64,000 nt of DNA from Bacillota bacterium (GCA_023398575.1 JAEWSC010000094.1:1-64000); one strand, 5' to 3'; numbered from the stretch's first letter, positions 1 through 8,426 are shown. Notes: a model not told the origin generated them from the sequence alone. Made by a program: numbers and translations.

Positions 1-2
1 TA

Positions 3-548
3 CGGCATGATATCGCCAGGCAGTTAGGTGCCGTATGCAAGAGTTACCGGGATGTAATACACACTGCGGCCCCTTACATACGCGAAGTAACAGAGTACGC
101 AGCCCAAAAGGGCATACGCACTTGCACGGAAAACCATGGTTTTTTGATGCAGGATGCCCAGCGGGTGGAGGAACTGATATTGGCCGTCAACCACCCGAAC
201 TTTGGTTGGTTGGTGGATATGGGCAACTTTGCTTGCGCTGATCAGGATAGTGCATTTGCCTCAGGCATCGCCGCACCATACGCATTCCATGTCCATGCCA
301 AGGATTTTCTGGTGAAGCCGGGAACACATTTTGATCCAGGCACTGGTTGGTTTCGGTCTCGCGGCGGCAATTATCTGCGGGGCACCATCGCCGGACATGG
401 CGCCATACCGATTCCCCAATGTGTATCTATTTTCAATAGAGCCGGTTATGATGGATATCTATCGCTGGAGTTTGAGGGCATGGAAGAAACATTGCCCGCG
501 GTCGAAGCTGGGTATGCCTATCTAAAAAGGGTCATCGAGAATCAGTAA
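3..548 (+). CDS. Sugar phosphate isomerase/epimerase, 5' end outside window
   Basis: This is the C-terminal part (about 181 residues) of a xylose isomerase-like TIM-barrel protein, the family of sugar phosphate isomerases, epimerases and AP-endonuclease-2-type enzymes. The frame is open from base 3, so the start lies upstream of the window. Metal-binding motifs of the fold can be read in order: a Glu in TENHG, an Asp in VDMGNF, His residues in FHVHAKD, and a late Glu in LSLEFEG. These normally hold a divalent metal that drives aldose-ketose or epimer exchange. The exact sugar cannot be told from this fragment. A hairpin terminator follows about 75 bases downstream. Confidence in the family is high. 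Confidence 0.85.
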   Translation, partial: RHDIARQLGAVCKSYRDVIHTAAPYIREVTEYAAQKGIRTCTENHGFLMQDAQRVEELILAVNHPNFGWLVDMGNFACADQDSAFASGIAAPYAFHVHAKDFLVKPGTHFDPGTGWFRSRGGNYLRGTIAGHGAIPIPQCVSIFNRAGYDGYLSLEFEGMEETLPAVEAGYAYLKRVIENQ

Positions 549-623
549 GGAAGGATGACTTCCACCGCCAAGTCATGCGCCGGTTACCCTTGTTATACTG
601 CGAAAGAATACAAAATACAAACG

Positions 624-654
624 AAAAGACGCCGCGCAAATCACGGCGTCTTTT
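624..654. terminator. Bidirectional terminator between convergent genes
   Basis: Inverted repeat GACGCCG (628-634) and CGGCGTC (644-650) with an A-run before and a T-run after. It sits between the plus-strand isomerase and the minus-strand small gene at 666-986, so it can serve both. Confidence 0.75.
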
Positions 655-665
655 CACATGCTTCT

Positions 666-986
666 TCACCCGTTCGTCTGTATCTCCTGCCAGTTCAAGG
701 TGTTTTTGCGGGCATCGTCCATTTTTTTGTGCACTGCATCATATTGATCGTGTTTGGGCGGTTGCGGAGGAGAGTTAAATATTGGTATCTGGCCAAAGGG
801 AGTTGCACCGGTCCGCCAGGATGTATTCGGTTCAAACCTGTTTCCCGGTGCAGGCGGGTCTTTTGCTGATACGGCGGTCATGTAGGGCAGCAGTTGGCTG
901 TGCAAGGTGAGCCACCGGGTGTTTTGATCACCCAAGGTCATGGCGGCAAAAGGGGATACCTGGCTGGCGGGCTTTTTGGCAGCCAC
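666..986 (-). CDS. Small orphan protein, no recognised domain
   Basis: I do not recognise this 106-residue protein. The longest frame starts at 1094, but an AAGGAGGT ribosome binding site lies just upstream of a GTG at 986, giving a protein that begins (V)AAKKPASQVSPF; the upstream ATG at 1004 overlaps that site and is unlikely. The protein has no membrane segment or signal peptide. It is rich in Pro, Asn and Gln in the middle (PPAPGNRFEPN, NSPPQPPKHDQ) and ends with a charged, probably helical tail. It is a single gene ending at a shared terminator. The strong ribosome binding site is the main support. A spore-associated structural role is possible but is only a guess. Confidence 0.55.
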   Translation of the reverse strand: MAAKKPASQVSPFAAMTLGDQNTRWLTLHSQLLPYMTAVSAKDPPAPGNRFEPNTSWRTGATPFGQIPIFNSPPQPPKHDQYDAVHKKMDDARKNTLNWQEIQTNG

Positions 987-1079
987 GAAAATTACCTCCT
1001 TCATGGGTAAGGTCCAATTCTTCCTATGCCGGAAACAAGAAAAAAGTGTAATGGCTTTTCGTATCTTTTTCGACAAGGG

Positions 1080-1107
1080 TTGCCATTGCCCCAACCCGTG
1101 TTATAAT
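1080..1107 (+). promoter_or_regulatory. Sigma-A type promoter for the MATE gene
   Basis: TTGCCA (1080-1085), a 16-base spacer and a perfect TATAAT (1102-1107) lie 44 bases ahead of the chosen TTG start at 1151. Confidence 0.6.
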
Positions 1108-1150
1108 AAGCATATGTGTTATAGAGTTTTGCAAGATTGGAGAAAGATCA

Positions 1151-2593
1151 TTGATATCGCTTATTGAACGGTTTTATGGCATCAGGCACATGGTAAAGCC
1201 CAGTTTTCAAAAGGGAGAATTGCCAAACACAGGCCAAGCCTACCGGGATGTGATACGTATTGCCATACCGGCCGTAGCAGAAATGGTGCTGATGGCAATG
1301 ATTGGTGCCATAGATACGGCCATGGTCGGCGTACTGGGAGCAGAAGCAATATCAGCAGTTGGTTTGCCCGGCCAGCCTAGAATGATCATGCTGGCGGTTT
1401 TTTTTGCGCTGAATGTAGGTGTGACGGCTGTTGTTGCCCGCCGCAAAGGAGAAGGCCGGCAGGCAGATGCCAACAGAACGCTGCGCAATGCGCTTGTCAT
1501 CATATTCCTGTTATCCCTTGCCATCATGGCTTTATCCCTAAATCAGGCACGAAATATGATCTTGCTGGCTTCCGGCGATGTTGATCCAGCTGATTTGGCA
1601 AATGTGCGCGTTATTAATGAAGCTGTTGCCTACTTTAAATGGATGGCTTATGCTTTGCCTATCAACGCCATCACCATGTGCATTAATGCCGCTCAGCGAG
1701 GCATTGGCAAGACACGGGCCACCATGGTGGTCAATGTGACCAGCAACATTGTAAATGTAATCTGCAATTTTCTATTGATCAGCGGTAACCTGGGCTTTCC
1801 AAAGCTGGGTGTCGAAGGCGCCGCCATTGCCACGTTTATTGGTTTTTGTGTAGGCTTTGTGCTCGCGGTGCTTTCTATCACGCTTCCCAAGTACGGCGGT
1901 TTTTTGCAGCTGCGTCTAAAGGACGACTGGCGTTTGGATAAAACAACCCTCAAGGATATCAGCCGGGTCGGTGGCAGCGCCATGCTGGAGCAAATTTGCC
2001 TGCGTATCGGTTTTCTGCTGTATGCCCGCTTAATCTATGAAGCTCTTCATGACCCAGTCGCGTTTGCCAGCCATCAGATTGGCATGCAGTTTTTAAACAT
2101 CAGCTTCACCTTTGGCGATGGCATTGGCATCGCCGGAACTTCATTAGTTGGACAGATGCTGGGAAAACAGAGGCCAGACCTAAGCATGGTATATGGCAAA
2201 GTCAGTCAACGCATGGCATTGACTGTGTCTATGGGCTTGCTGATGATATTTATACCGTTCCGCCATCTCTTGGTCATGCCATTCGCCACTGATAATATGG
2301 TACTGGCACTTGCGGCTCAGGTAATGATTATTGTCGGTATCTTTCAGCCCTTCCAGACAAGCTCTGTTGTGATCAGCGGTTGTCTGCGCGGAGCAGGCGA
2401 TACGAGGTACGTGGCTGTTGTGATGATGCTATGCGTTACATTGATTCGCCCTGTGCTTGCCTGGACCGCGCTGTTCCCCCTGCAACTGGGCTTGCTGGGC
2501 GCCTGGGCCGCGAGTTTGGTAGACATGATGATCCGCCTTACATTCATGTATGTACGGTTCACAAAAGGGAAATGGATGTATATTCGGGTGTAA
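1151..2593 (+). CDS. MATE family multidrug/metabolite efflux transporter
   Basis: A 480-residue inner-membrane antiporter of the MATE (MatE/NorM-DinF) family with about twelve hydrophobic segments arranged as two repeats, starting at VIRIAIPAVAEMVLMAMIGAIDTAMVG and repeating after about residue 270 (ISRVGGSAMLEQICLRIG). MATE proteins export cationic drugs or metabolites in exchange for Na+ or H+. Translation probably starts at TTG 1151, because GGAGAAAG lies 4 bases upstream; the first in-frame ATG (1190) has no such site. A sigma-A promoter lies upstream and a strong terminator downstream, so the gene is monocistronic. The substrate cannot be inferred. Confidence 0.9.
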   Translation: MISLIERFYGIRHMVKPSFQKGELPNTGQAYRDVIRIAIPAVAEMVLMAMIGAIDTAMVGVLGAEAISAVGLPGQPRMIMLAVFFALNVGVTAVVARRKGEGRQADANRTLRNALVIIFLLSLAIMALSLNQARNMILLASGDVDPADLANVRVINEAVAYFKWMAYALPINAITMCINAAQRGIGKTRATMVVNVTSNIVNVICNFLLISGNLGFPKLGVEGAAIATFIGFCVGFVLAVLSITLPKYGGFLQLRLKDDWRLDKTTLKDISRVGGSAMLEQICLRIGFLLYARLIYEALHDPVAFASHQIGMQFLNISFTFGDGIGIAGTSLVGQMLGKQRPDLSMVYGKVSQRMALTVSMGLLMIFIPFRHLLVMPFATDNMVLALAAQVMIIVGIFQPFQTSSVVISGCLRGAGDTRYVAVVMMLCVTLIRPVLAWTALFPLQLGLLGAWAASLVDMMIRLTFMYVRFTKGKWMYIRV

Positions 2594-2607
2594 TACAGCA
2601 TAAAATC

Positions 2608-2646
2608 AACCCCCTCCGGCTATACTCAAACCGGAGGGGGTTGTTC
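2608..2646 (+). terminator. Rho-independent terminator after MATE gene
   Basis: Perfect 12-base arms AACCCCCTCCGG (2608-2619) and CCGGAGGGGGTT (2631-2642) with an 11-base loop. Confidence 0.85.
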
Positions 2647-2769
2647 TATGTTGAAAAAAATTCTGAATAGGATCAAGGAGCGAAGAGCATTGCGGCTATG
2701 CCTTAGGGAATTCGACATACATCGGAAAACACGGCCGTCTACTTTGAATCGTGGAAGATGGCAATAGAA

Positions 2770-3210
2770 TCAGCTTTCAGCCTGCTCCTCTTCTGCTTCG
2801 CCTTTTTCATCGGCCACCTGCACGCGTTCAGTTTCAGGCAGGGCTGCTTCGAGTTTTGAATCTGCAGATTCATAAGTGCCTGCTTCACGGGCGGCAGCAT
2901 CGGCCGCCTCTTTTAAAAGGCTGGCTTCCTTGGCTGCTGCAAAACGTTGGGCGCGTATGGCAGTCAACTGTTCATCCAGGGCATTGAGCTGTTTGAGCTG
3001 CGCTTCCAACTCAGGCGGAAAGTTCTCTCCCCTTTGCCACATTTCATAAGCGATGCTGCCAAAGTCGGCCAAAATTTCACGCCGACGCGTTTCCAGGTTC
3101 ATTTCATTGACCTTGTACTTGGCATTTTCGGCTATGGAGGATGCCGTATTTCCAATCACTTCCATACCCTTGAGCCATGTTTTTTTCAGGCTCTTTACCA
3201 TATTGCCCAT
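2770..3210 (-). CDS. Hypothetical coiled-coil protein
   Basis: A 146-residue soluble protein that I cannot assign to a named family. The N-terminal 40 residues are a basic, amphipathic stretch (MVKSLKKTWLKGMEVIGNTAS). A long helical, coiled-coil-like region follows (NLETRRREILADFGSIAYEM, then ELEAQLKQLNALDEQLTAIRAQ), and the tail is acidic and Ala/Glu-rich. The layout resembles the helical part of clostridial zinc-ribbon proteins, but no CxxC pair is present. AAGGAG lies 11 bases upstream of the chosen ATG. It follows the secreted protein gene 3233-4264 by 22 bases on the same strand, so it is probably the last gene of a dagK-like operon. Confidence 0.6.
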   Translation of the reverse strand: MGNMVKSLKKTWLKGMEVIGNTASSIAENAKYKVNEMNLETRRREILADFGSIAYEMWQRGENFPPELEAQLKQLNALDEQLTAIRAQRFAAAKEASLLKEAADAAAREAGTYESADSKLEAALPETERVQVADEKGEAEEEQAES

Positions 3211-3232
3211 ACCTTGTCATGCTCCTTTAACG

Positions 3233-4264
3233 TTATTTGCGTATGAGGTCATCCCGCAGCCTGTACAGCGTAGCGCCTCGCTTTTTAGTATTGATACATT
3301 CTATGAACCATTGGGCTGTCGCATCCGCGTCATATTGCATATATCCCCAGCGGACGCCGTCGATGCGCTTCCCCTTCATGTTGCTGTCTGTCCAGTGCAG
3401 CATGTCTGTAAGCGGATCATAATCGGCAATAAAGAACAAAGAGTGAGGGCCGTTGCCTCCCCCGTAATACCCTACCATCTGAAAAAAATCGCCTTTTTGC
3501 ACCTGCTTTAGCATATCATAAGCGATTTTCGCATTGTCCTCCTTAGTCAAGTCATTATTGTACTTGAATTGAGCAACAATTTCAAATGGTGTTCCATCCG
3601 ATGCCGTTTCCGGCCGCCACTCAATGCCGTAATCATAAGGTGCACAGGCAGCTTTACTATTGTTTTTGGGCATGTGCAAAGGCAAGTCGGGATAGGCGAG
3701 CATGGCGTAATCCTTTGCATACGTATCAAACAAACGCATAACGAAGTTTTTGCATACGCCGATATCGTAATCCGTCTCAGCAGGAGCAAATTTGTACCTG
3801 GCATCTTTGGAATTGGCATATGCCAGCTTTATCATTTTCGCAATCAGCTCCTGCTTGGGAGAAGGCACAATCAAAGTTGCCTCTGCATAAACTGCCGATG
3901 CGCCCTCCTTCTCTGGCGCAAAGCCACGTGCGGTAATAACAAGACCCGTGGAAAGCGTGGGAAGTGTGAAGGTGAAGTCAAAGCTATCGCTATTCTGCAC
4001 TTCAGTCATGAAGTCGCCATCCCAGGTCAATGTCACCTCAATGCGGCTTACATTTCGGCCACTTGCTGTTACTTTTAATGCATTCCCGGCTGAATAGCTT
4101 TCGCCAGGAGCGGGACTGGTCAACTGTATGGAAACTGGAACCGGGAAGTTTGCATAGTAAACTTCCTCATCTTCCGCCTCACCTTCTGCCACGGCAGGGA
4201 CGAATAAGAAGGTGCAGGCCAGAAGAAGTAGAAACAGCACAACAAGCTTCTTGATAATGTTCAT
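3233..4264 (-). CDS. Secreted protein with NlpC/P60-like C-terminal domain
   Basis: A 343-residue exported protein. A signal peptide is clear (MNIIKKLVVLFLLLLACTFL, probable cleavage after AVA). An Ig-like segment follows at about residues 40-135. The C-terminal half has a Cys in YDIGVCKNFVMRLFD and, about 110 residues later, a His in NGPHSLFFIADYD, in the order expected of an NlpC/P60 or CHAP-type papain-fold amidase. I infer a cell-wall-associated hydrolase; the fold is not proven. ATG 4264 is preferred over the longer frame to 4306 because GGGGG lies 9 bases upstream and the signal peptide then starts correctly. The gene begins 19 bases after the lipid kinase stop. Confidence 0.65.
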   Translation of the reverse strand: MNIIKKLVVLFLLLLACTFLFVPAVAEGEAEDEEVYYANFPVPVSIQLTSPAPGESYSAGNALKVTASGRNVSRIEVTLTWDGDFMTEVQNSDSFDFTFTLPTLSTGLVITARGFAPEKEGASAVYAEATLIVPSPKQELIAKMIKLAYANSKDARYKFAPAETDYDIGVCKNFVMRLFDTYAKDYAMLAYPDLPLHMPKNNSKAACAPYDYGIEWRPETASDGTPFEIVAQFKYNNDLTKEDNAKIAYDMLKQVQKGDFFQMVGYYGGGNGPHSLFFIADYDPLTDMLHWTDSNMKGKRIDGVRWGYMQYDADATAQWFIECINTKKRGATLYRLRDDLIRK

Positions 4265-4283
4265 ACCTTTCATCCCCCAGGGG

Positions 4284-5150
4284 TCACCAATGTACAAGCA
4301 ATGCATCTTTTACCGGTGAAAAGCTGACCGTGTCAACAGGAAGTATCTCTCCATCCACATTCAGTCGCATGTCTGTCGCATCAATTTGAACCTGAGTGCA
4401 ACGGTAATGGGACGTGATGGAGAAGGTATCCGCCTTTCCCATGACCAAGCCAGGCAGATAAAAAAACATCTTCCAGTTGGGAATAGATCGCAATACGACA
4501 ACATCCAGCAAGCCGTCGTCCACCTGTGAGGTGGGTGATATTGCAATTCCCCCGCCAAAATAACGTCCGTTGGCCACACTGCATTGCAGGTATGTACCCT
4601 CCAGCGTAGTTTTTTGATCGATGACAATACGCATTTGAACGGGCTTAAAGCTAAATATGGTGCGGATGACGCCATACAGGTAGGGAAGCATACCCCGTAC
4701 CAGCTTTTTTGCCTTTAAGGTATATTCCAGAACAGATACGTCAAATCCTGTTCCGCATACGTTTAAAAATAGCTGATCATTCATTTTACCCATATCCACA
4801 GGCCGTGGAGCATGGGTAAGAATATGCTCTAGCGCCTGCATAGGATCTTTGGGTACACCGATGGTCTTGACAAAGTCATTGCCTGTGCCAGCCGGGATCA
4901 AACCCAGCGATGTCCTTGTATGGCATAAGCCGCTGGCTACCTCATATGCAGTTCCATCGCCGCCCACAGCCAAAACAGTTTGCGAACCACGGCGCGCACA
5001 TTCTTGCGCCAGTACTGTAGCATGGCCTGGCGCTGTGGTAAAGTGTGCTTCATAGTCAATTTCACGGTTTTTTAACGCTTCCATAATCTTCGCGCCGATT
5101 CGCTTAGCCAGGCCATTTCCGGCAATAGGATTAATGATTACGTCGATCAT
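4284..5150 (-). CDS. Diacylglycerol/lipid kinase, YegS/DgkB family
   Basis: A 288-residue soluble lipid kinase of the DAGK catalytic family (YegS, BmrU, DgkB). Diagnostic motifs are INPIAGNG near the N-terminus, the nucleotide-binding GGDGT at about residue 60, and IPAGTGNDF shortly after. In Firmicutes such enzymes phosphorylate diacylglycerol released from lipoteichoic acid synthesis and return it to phospholipid metabolism. Start ATG 5150 (MIDVIINP) has AAAGG 10 bases upstream; the longer frame to 5177 adds residues absent from the family. It heads a probable three-gene minus-strand operon with the secreted protein and the coiled-coil protein. Confidence 0.88.
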   Translation of the reverse strand: MIDVIINPIAGNGLAKRIGAKIMEALKNREIDYEAHFTTAPGHATVLAQECARRGSQTVLAVGGDGTAYEVASGLCHTRTSLGLIPAGTGNDFVKTIGVPKDPMQALEHILTHAPRPVDMGKMNDQLFLNVCGTGFDVSVLEYTLKAKKLVRGMLPYLYGVIRTIFSFKPVQMRIVIDQKTTLEGTYLQCSVANGRYFGGGIAISPTSQVDDGLLDVVVLRSIPNWKMFFYLPGLVMGKADTFSITSHYRCTQVQIDATDMRLNVDGEILPVDTVSFSPVKDALLVHW

Positions 5151-5270
5151 GTGTTCATAGCCTTTCAAAATATACACTAATGTACTTCATTTTATAGGAA
5201 AAGTAAAGCGGAATCCAGGATTTTCGGCATGCGCCATTCCGCCCGAAAAAAAATGAATCACGCATATTCC

Positions 5271-5304
5271 TTGCCTGTTTGAAAGGCGTATGATACAATT
5301 GTAT
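5271..5304 (+). promoter_or_regulatory. Promoter with palindrome over the -10 box
   Basis: TTGCCT (5271-5276), a 17-base spacer and TACAAT (5294-5299). The 12-base perfect palindrome ATACAATTGTAT (5293-5304) covers the -10 element and could be an operator. The promoter position rules out the ATG at 5290 as the start of the next gene. Confidence 0.55.
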
Positions 5305-5358
5305 ATAGTAACTGAAAGCAAAGGGATATACCGGACGACTGGATACATGAGGTGCAGC

Positions 5359-5574
5359 ATGGTTGATCTTCAGCCTGGAATCTACAGGCATTTCAAGGGG
5401 AACCGTTACCGTCTTTTGTATATGGCCCGGCATAGCGAAACACTGGAATGGGTGGTTGTCTATCAGGCGTTGTATGGTGATGGCGGCATATGGGTCCGCC
5501 CCGCTGAACAGTGGCTGGAAATCGTGGAACGCGACGGGATAAGAAGCCAACGGTTTACTTGGGAAGCAGAATGA
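5359..5574 (+). CDS. DUF1653 family protein
   Basis: A 71-residue protein matching the DUF1653 family almost end to end: PGIYRHFKGNRYRLLYMARHSET, then VVYQALYGDGGIWVRP. The molecular role of the family is unknown to me; the fold is small and beta-rich. The open frame reaches back to 5290, but that codon lies inside the promoter. Two later ATGs remain. ATG 5359 has GAGGTG four bases upstream and starts right at the conserved domain, so it is preferred over 5347. It is a single gene in front of the HAD phosphatase. Confidence 0.8.
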   Translation: MVDLQPGIYRHFKGNRYRLLYMARHSETLEWVVVYQALYGDGGIWVRPAEQWLEIVERDGIRSQRFTWEAE

Positions 5575-5721
5575 TTTGCTAAAGATAGATGGCCTTTGGG
5601 CATACGGACAGGCAAATCGCTTGTCCTGTGTTTGTTTGCAACGATCCAGACAACCATCTTTCCGGATCAAGGATTTTATGGAAAGATGGCAAGAACGCGC
5701 AGAAAAAGAGGGTGGAACCGC

Positions 5722-6522
5722 ATGAACAATGTATCAATCAATGGTATGTTATCAAAAGTGAAGTGCTTCCTGCTGGATATGGACGGCACTTTTTATTTGG
5801 GCAATCGTCTGCTTCCAGGTTCATTGGACTTTTTAAATGCCTGTGAGTCAACAGGCAGGAGCACACTTTTTTTGACCAACAACTCCTCCAAATCAGCGGA
5901 CCAGTATATCACGAAGCTGAAAAACATGGGTGTGCGGGAGCGCTTTTTGCAGGTACTTACCTCCGGCCATGCTGCTGCCACCTACGCGCTGCGTACATTT
6001 CCCGGGAAAAAGGCCTTTTTGCTTGGAAACGACACCTTAAAAAAGGAACTGATGGAGCTGGGGCTGGAAATCGATAATGAGCATCCCGATTATGTGCTTA
6101 TCGCCTACGATACGACGCTGGATTATGAAAAAATGACTTGGGTTTGTGATTTTGTACGCGCGGGTTTGCCTTATTTCGCCACCCATCCGGATTTCAACTG
6201 CCCAACCGAAACCGGTTTTGCTCCAGACATCGGTGCAATTATTGCCTTTATTGAAGCCAGCACAGGCCGGCGGCCGGATATCATTTTGGGTAAGCCCTAT
6301 CAGGGTATAGTTGAGGAAGCGCTGCGCTTAACCGGCTTGCGGACAGACGAATTGGCTATGGTGGGAGACAGGCTCTATACTGATATCGCAACGGGCGTGA
6401 ACTTTGGGATGACCAGCATCCTTGTTTTGTCCGGCGAAGCAACAAAGGAAGATATGCAGGCCTCACCGATCAAACCGCACCTTGTGTTTGACAAGCTGTG
6501 CGATATGATTCCGTATCTATAA
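5722..6522 (+). CDS. HAD-IIA hydrolase, NagD-like phosphatase
   Basis: A 266-residue phosphatase of the HAD superfamily, subfamily IIA (NagD, p-nitrophenyl phosphatase, AraL). Motif I is FLLDMDGTFYLG, with both catalytic Asp residues. Motif II is FLTNNSS. The capping segment contains FNCPTE, motif III lies around ILGKPYQG, and motif IV is AMVGDRLYTDI. These enzymes remove phosphate from sugar phosphates or nucleotides, often in metabolite repair. The start was set to ATG 5722 because GGTGG lies six bases upstream and the length then matches NagD (about 265); the frame continues upstream to 5596. A bidirectional terminator follows. Confidence 0.88.
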   Translation: MNNVSINGMLSKVKCFLLDMDGTFYLGNRLLPGSLDFLNACESTGRSTLFLTNNSSKSADQYITKLKNMGVRERFLQVLTSGHAAATYALRTFPGKKAFLLGNDTLKKELMELGLEIDNEHPDYVLIAYDTTLDYEKMTWVCDFVRAGLPYFATHPDFNCPTETGFAPDIGAIIAFIEASTGRRPDIILGKPYQGIVEEALRLTGLRTDELAMVGDRLYTDIATGVNFGMTSILVLSGEATKEDMQASPIKPHLVFDKLCDMIPYL

Positions 6523-6540
6523 ATCCGAAGTTATAACAAA

Positions 6541-6581
6541 AAACAGCGTCTCTTGCAATAATGGCAAGCGACGCTGTTTTT
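6541..6581. terminator. Bidirectional terminator between HAD gene and metI
   Basis: Long inverted repeat: AAACAGCGTC and CTTGC pair with GCAAG and GACGCTGTTT, with one mismatch in the stem, and A and T runs at the two ends. Confidence 0.85.
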
Positions 6582-6589
6582 GAATCATT

Positions 6590-7252
6590 TCATCTTTTTT
6601 TATGGTCCAATCTTCTTGTTGCCACTGAACCACTAACTTGAAAAATTTGCACCAGCAGCACCAAGGCGATACTGGCGGTGTACATGATATCATACTGCAT
6701 GCGGTTCAAGCCATAGTTGATGGCGATTTTGCCCAGCCCATCCCCGCCTGCGGCACCGGCCATGGCCGTATAGGCCAATATGGTAGTTAAGCAGATGGTA
6801 GCGCCGTTCACCAGGGATGGAAGCGCCTCTGCCAATAATACTTTATATATAATCTGCCAGGTGGTTGATCCCATGGAAATAGCGGCCTCAATTACGCCTC
6901 CGTCGACCTCCTGAAGGGAGTTTTCCACCATCCGCGCCACATAAGGGAAAGCCCCTATGATCAATGGAAAAATGACCGACCTGGTACCGATGGCAGTACC
7001 CATCACAATACGCGTTATCGGAAAAAGCATCACAAGCAAAATGAGAAAAGGAATGGAACGAAGAAAGTTAATGCTTGCCCCCAGCACCGCGTTGAAGGAG
7101 GGTGCCGGCAGTATGCTACCTCTTCTTGTAATGACCAGCAGCACACCCAAAGGAAGGCCGATCAGGTACGCAAAAAAGGTGGAGGGCAGCGTCATGTACA
7201 ACGTATCCAATAGACCTTGCCCCAAGAGTGCCAGCAATTTCTCTGTCGTCAT
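6590..7252 (-). CDS. metI: Methionine ABC transporter permease MetI
   Basis: A 220-residue inner-membrane permease of the D-methionine/methionine uptake family (MetI). It has five to six hydrophobic segments, and the EAA loop that contacts the ATPase can be read as EAAISMGSTTWQIIYKVLLAE. Its ATG overlaps the metN stop by four bases (ATGA), so the two are translationally coupled. The usual third gene, the lipoprotein MetQ, does not follow; the next feature is a terminator. Either MetQ is encoded elsewhere or the pair takes up a different amino acid. Family assignment is firm. Confidence 0.92.
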   Translation of the reverse strand: MTTEKLLALLGQGLLDTLYMTLPSTFFAYLIGLPLGVLLVITRRGSILPAPSFNAVLGASINFLRSIPFLILLVMLFPITRIVMGTAIGTRSVIFPLIIGAFPYVARMVENSLQEVDGGVIEAAISMGSTTWQIIYKVLLAEALPSLVNGATICLTTILAYTAMAGAAGGDGLGKIAINYGLNRMQYDIMYTASIALVLLVQIFQVSGSVATRRLDHKKR

Positions 7253-8304
7253 GCCGGCATCACCTCCTCTACTGTCAAGCCTTGCGATTTCAGAAAATCT
7301 ATTGCCTGCTGTTTTAACGCAGTATCCTCCGGGGCGGCAATCATCATCTGCCCATATTGAACCCCATTGAGATTTCGAACGTCAGCCGATAATATACTTA
7401 TCGGAATGCCCAGGTGCAGTATCAGCCTTGCAATAATGGGATCAGCCACCTTGCCCCCATCAAAAACCACCCGCAGTGCCGGACCATCAAGCGGAAACGG
7501 CTCATCCTCCGTCGGCACAATGCCAAACAAGCGTTTGCCCGCTTGGCTTTTTGTGTGGGTAAATACCTCGTCTACACTGCCTTCCTCTGCAATGACGCCG
7601 CCATCCAAAATGGCCACATGGGTGCAAATCTGTCGGATGACCGCCATTTCATGGGTGATAATTACAATAGTGATGCCCATTTGACGGTTAATATCCTGCA
7701 ACAGTTTGAGAATGGACTGCGTCGTCATGGGATCCAGTGCGGAGGTAGCCTCGTCACACAGCAATACTTTGGGATTCATGGCCAGCGCCCTGGCGATAGC
7801 CACCCGCTGCTTTTGACCGCCGGAAAGCTGGGAGGGATACGCGTTGATCTTGTCCTCCAGGCCGACAATTTTCAGGAGTTCCTTCACCCGTATCATTGCC
7901 TGAGCACGAGGTACCCCGGCGATTTCCATGGGGTACAGAATATTCTTCGCCACAGTTTTTTGCATCAGCAGATTGAACTGCTGAAAGATCATGCTAACGC
8001 TGCGGCGCAGGGTGAGCAGTTCTTTTTTATCCATCGTCAGGATGTTTTTTCCTTCAAACAAAACGCTTCCCTTTGTTGGCTCATCCAGCCTGTTGACACA
8101 GCGGATAAGGGTGCTCTTCCCTGCGCCGCTTAAGCCAATGATGCCATAGATATCGCCTTTGCGAATAGAAAGGCTGATATCGCTTAGCGCCACCACTTCA
8201 CCGCTTTGCGTGGTATACACTTTTCGTAACTGCTGTATGTCAATCTGCACCGGCTGATTTTTAGCATCGGCGTATTTTTCTACCCGGTTTTCCATCACTT
8301 GCAT
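7249..8304 (-). CDS. metN: Methionine ABC transporter ATP-binding protein MetN
   Basis: A 351-residue ATPase. Walker A is GLSGAGKST, the signature LSGGQKQRVAIARAL, and Walker B LLCDEATSALD. A C-terminal NIL domain of about 75 residues (VADPIIARLILHLGIPISIL onward) is the feature that marks MetN and allows feedback inhibition by methionine in characterised members. Start ATG 8304 (MQVMENR) has GGGGA seven bases upstream; the frame continues to 8427 but would run through the promoter. It is co-transcribed with metI from the promoter at 8374-8402. The leader contains a hairpin and direct repeats, but I see no S-box or T-box sequence. Confidence 0.93.
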   Translation of the reverse strand: MQVMENRVEKYADAKNQPVQIDIQQLRKVYTTQSGEVVALSDISLSIRKGDIYGIIGLSGAGKSTLIRCVNRLDEPTKGSVLFEGKNILTMDKKELLTLRRSVSMIFQQFNLLMQKTVAKNILYPMEIAGVPRAQAMIRVKELLKIVGLEDKINAYPSQLSGGQKQRVAIARALAMNPKVLLCDEATSALDPMTTQSILKLLQDINRQMGITIVIITHEMAVIRQICTHVAILDGGVIAEEGSVDEVFTHTKSQAGKRLFGIVPTEDEPFPLDGPALRVVFDGGKVADPIIARLILHLGIPISILSADVRNLNGVQYGQMMIAAPEDTALKQQAIDFLKSQGLTVEEVMPA

Positions 8305-8331
8305 GATCCGTTCCCCAGCCTTTTTTTCACA

Positions 8332-8402
8332 TGCCGTCATTAGCACGCATATTGAATATATAAGCGTGCCGTCATCATACAGGATGATACGTTGCATGTC
8401 AA
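8332..8402 (-). promoter_or_regulatory. metNI promoter with downstream hairpin and direct repeats
   Basis: On the minus strand, TTGACA (8402-8397), a 17-base spacer and TATGAT (8379-8374) form a near-consensus sigma-A promoter. Immediately downstream is an inverted repeat with GCACGC arms (8343-8348 and 8364-8369). It is bracketed by two direct copies of TGCCGTCAT read on the plus strand (8332-8340 and 8367-8375), the second overlapping the -10 region. This looks like an operator or a leader hairpin. It is not a recognised riboswitch. Confidence 0.7.
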
Positions 8403-8426
8403 GCCGATGGGAATTGCAGGAAAGCA

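Noticed and set aside
1190..1192. ATG as the MATE start
   Set aside because: There is no ribosome binding site before it, while TTG 1151 has GGAGAAAG at correct spacing.
8305..8402. S-box or T-box riboswitch ahead of metN
   Set aside because: No conserved S-box or T-box sequence and too short a leader; only a simple hairpin is seen.
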